From the NCBI RefSeq assembly GCF_010820555.1, contig NZ_JAAIKD010000001.1, forward strand, positions 535,885 through 599,884: a stretch of 64,000 bases of DNA, written 5' to 3'. Made by a program: the position numbers and the translations under genes. Source of the stretch: Psychroflexus aurantiacus (lineage in GTDB: Bacteria; Bacteroidota; Bacteroidia; Flavobacteriales; Flavobacteriaceae). Positions 62,559 to 64,000 of this stretch are shown here, one piece after another (position 1 is the first letter of the stretch; every line of letters begins with the position of its first letter). The notes beneath the pieces were generated by a model, which worked only from the letters and a program-made list of their open reading frames with translations, was not told where the DNA came from and did not search any database.

Positions 62559-64000
62559 TTAAGATCCGCACATCAGGCAGTCATCGCCTTCAGATTCTTT
62601 GGACTGTTTGATCAGGGCTTTGAGTTCTTCCGGACTCAAAGAGGAGTCATCAGAAATCTTAACCTGCTGGCTTTGGGCTTCCTGATAGGTCTTGGCCGCT
62701 TTTTCTGCCACCTGACTTGGCACCTGCTTTTCTTTCTTTTCGTTTTTCAGGGTAAACTTAATGGCATCTACGGCTGACTTGGTTCTTAAGTAGTACATGC
62801 CTGTCTTAAGTCCGCTTTTCCAGGCGTAGAAGTGCATGGAAGTTAGTTTAGCGAAGGTAGCGCCTTCCATAAACAGGTTCAGCGACTGAGACTGATCGAT
62901 AAAGTAACCTCTGTGTCTGGACATGTCGATGATGTCTTTCATGGATAATTCCCAGACCGTTTTGTAGAGTTCTTTGATGTGATCTGGAATGATGTCGATG
63001 TTCTGCACAGAACCATTGGCTCTCATGATCGCATCCTTCACATCATCATTCCATAAACCAAGACTTACCAGGTCTTTTAATAAGTGTTTGTTTACCACGA
63101 TGAACTCTCCGGAAAGGACACGTCTGGTGTATATGTTGGAGGTGTAAGGCTCAAAAGCTTCGTTGTTACCCAAAATCTGAGACGTAGAAGCCGTTGGCAT
63201 AGGCGCCATCAATAAAGAGTTACGCACACCGTGCTCCATGACTTCTTCTCTGAGTTTGCTCCAGTCCCAGCGACCGCTTAAGTCTTTATCTTTCAATCCC
63301 CACAGATTGTACTGGAACTCTCCTTTGCTGATTGGTGATCCTTCATAAGAAGAATACGGGCCTTCCGCTTTTGCCATTTCCATAGAGGATTCTACAGCTG
63401 CAAAATATAAGGTTTCGAAAATCTCCTGGTTTAGTTTTTTGGCTTCATCAGATGTAAACGGCATTCTCAACATGATAAAGGCATCGGCCAGTCCCTGGAT
63501 ACCCAGACCAACGGGTCTGTGTCTCATATTGGAATTTTCAGCCTCTTTTACAGGATAGTAATTTCTGTCAATGACTTTATTGAGGTTTCTGATGACCTGC
63601 TTGGTGATTTTGTAAAGTTCTTTATGATCGAAACTGTCGTTCTTTACAAACATCGGTAAAGCAATGGAAGCCAGATTACAGACGGCGATTTCATCTGGAC
63701 TGGTATACTCCATGATTTCAGTACACAGGTTGGAGGATCTTATCGTTCCTAAGTTCTTTTGATTCGACTTGCGGTTAGCGGAGTCCTTATAAAGCATATA
63801 AGGCGTTCCCGTTTCAATTTGAGATTCCAGGATCTTCTCCCAAAGCTCTCTGGCCTTGATGGTTTTACGGCCTTTGTTTTCACTTTCGTATTTCAGGTAC
63901 AACTTATCAAACTCCTCCCCATGAACATTGTAAAGGTCCGGGCACTCGTTTGGACACATGAGGGTCCAGGTAGAGTTTTCTTCCACACGTTTCATGAACA
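62559..64000 (-). CDS. nrdA: ribonucleoside-diphosphate reductase, alpha subunit, N-terminus outside window
   Basis: This is the C-terminal 480 residues or so of class Ia ribonucleotide reductase, which makes dNDPs. The frame is open to the window edge, so the 5' part is missing. Active-site segments are [40 protein letters not shown] and [20 protein letters not shown]. The flexible C-terminal cysteine pair is in GDDCLMCGS, the redox shuttle to thioredoxin or glutaredoxin. nrdB should lie beyond the window or elsewhere. It has its own terminator. Confidence 0.95.
   Translation of the reverse strand, partial: FMKRVEENSTWTLMCPNECPDLYNVHGEEFDKLYLKYESENKGRKTIKARELWEKILESQIETGTPYMLYKDSANRKSNQKNLGTIRSSNLCTEIMEYTSPDEIAVCNLASIALPMFVKNDSFDHKELYKITKQVIRNLNKVIDRNYYPVKEAENSNMRHRPVGLGIQGLADAFIMLRMPFTSDEAKKLNQEIFETLYFAAVESSMEMAKAEGPYSSYEGSPISKGEFQYNLWGLKDKDLSGRWDWSKLREEVMEHGVRNSLLMAPMPTASTSQILGNNEAFEPYTSNIYTRRVLSGEFIVVNKHLLKDLVSLGLWNDDVKDAIMRANGSVQNIDIIPDHIKELYKTVWELSMKDIIDMSRHRGYFIDQSQSLNLFMEGATFAKLTSMHFYAWKSGLKTGMYYLRTKSAVDAIKFTLKNEKKEKQVPSQVAEKAAKTYQEAQSQQVKISDDSSLSPEELKALIKQSKESEGDDCLMCGS

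Noticed and set aside
1-64000. CRISPR arrays, tRNA or rRNA genes, intact insertion sequences
   Set aside because: No regularly spaced repeats, no cloverleaf with CCA-type end, no rRNA signature and no transposase were recognised by eye. A covariance search for RNA genes would be the decisive test.

Overview
The window looks like chromosomal DNA of a marine-type Flavobacteriaceae (Bacteroidota). The base composition is low-GC. Shine-Dalgarno sequences are mostly missing, and TAnnTTTG-type -7 elements lie close upstream of many starts. Gene content is family-typical: sdhC-sdhA-sdhB for a cytochrome b558-type succinate dehydrogenase, DUF4175, a PD40-amidohydrolase fusion, M13 and S9 peptidases, a short-chain-type threonine dehydrogenase, a BlaI/M56 pair and a membrane-anchored TPR-LytTR regulator. 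No rRNA, tRNA, CRISPR array, intact prophage or intact insertion sequence was seen.

Layout. 1-14.6 kb is housekeeping, mostly on the minus strand: an S41 protease (cut by the window edge), rnpA, pgk, holB (plus strand), an OmpH-like chaperone, a methyltransferase, mnmG, ybeY, DUF4175 and a secreted PD40-amidohydrolase. Two perfect 16-bp parS palindromes bracket mnmG, so this part probably lies in the origin-proximal segregation domain. 14.6-17.7 kb is decayed accessory DNA: a broken thioredoxin-like gene, a lipoprotein with a glycine-rich hydrophobic tail, a tiny two-helix membrane protein and the stump of an ABC exporter. It reads as the remains of a peptide-export locus. 17.8-30.8 kb is again core: gltX, an SPFH protein, a YtxH/holin-like envelope cluster, glyS, comF, a nitrilase, a ChaN-like protein, a frameshifted KilA-N gene and an S9 peptidase.

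30.8-32.3 kb has no long genes. It holds three tandem minus-strand units, each a short ORF resembling the C-terminus of a hydrophobic peptide followed by a tiny membrane protein. This is the same order as at 15.5-16.4 kb. 32.3-42.9 kb carries M13 peptidase, small secreted proteins, threonine dehydrogenase, a WYL regulator, an M20 peptidase and sdhCAB.

43.1-55.7 kb is the most distinctive part. A membrane-spanning TPR-LytTR regulator is followed by two small secreted proteins. After an AT-rich five-gene insert (three acetyltransferase-like proteins, a SemiSWEET and a DMT-type transporter) comes a five-gene operon of exported proteins of unknown function. Both secreted-protein transcription units are preceded by almost the same 31-bp direct-repeat box, placed exactly 37 bp before a TAGATTYG element. 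I infer that one regulator controls both as a single envelope system. 55.9-64 kb returns to core genes: an M24 aminopeptidase, an alpha/beta hydrolase, dGTPase, BlaI/M56 and nrdA (cut by the window edge).
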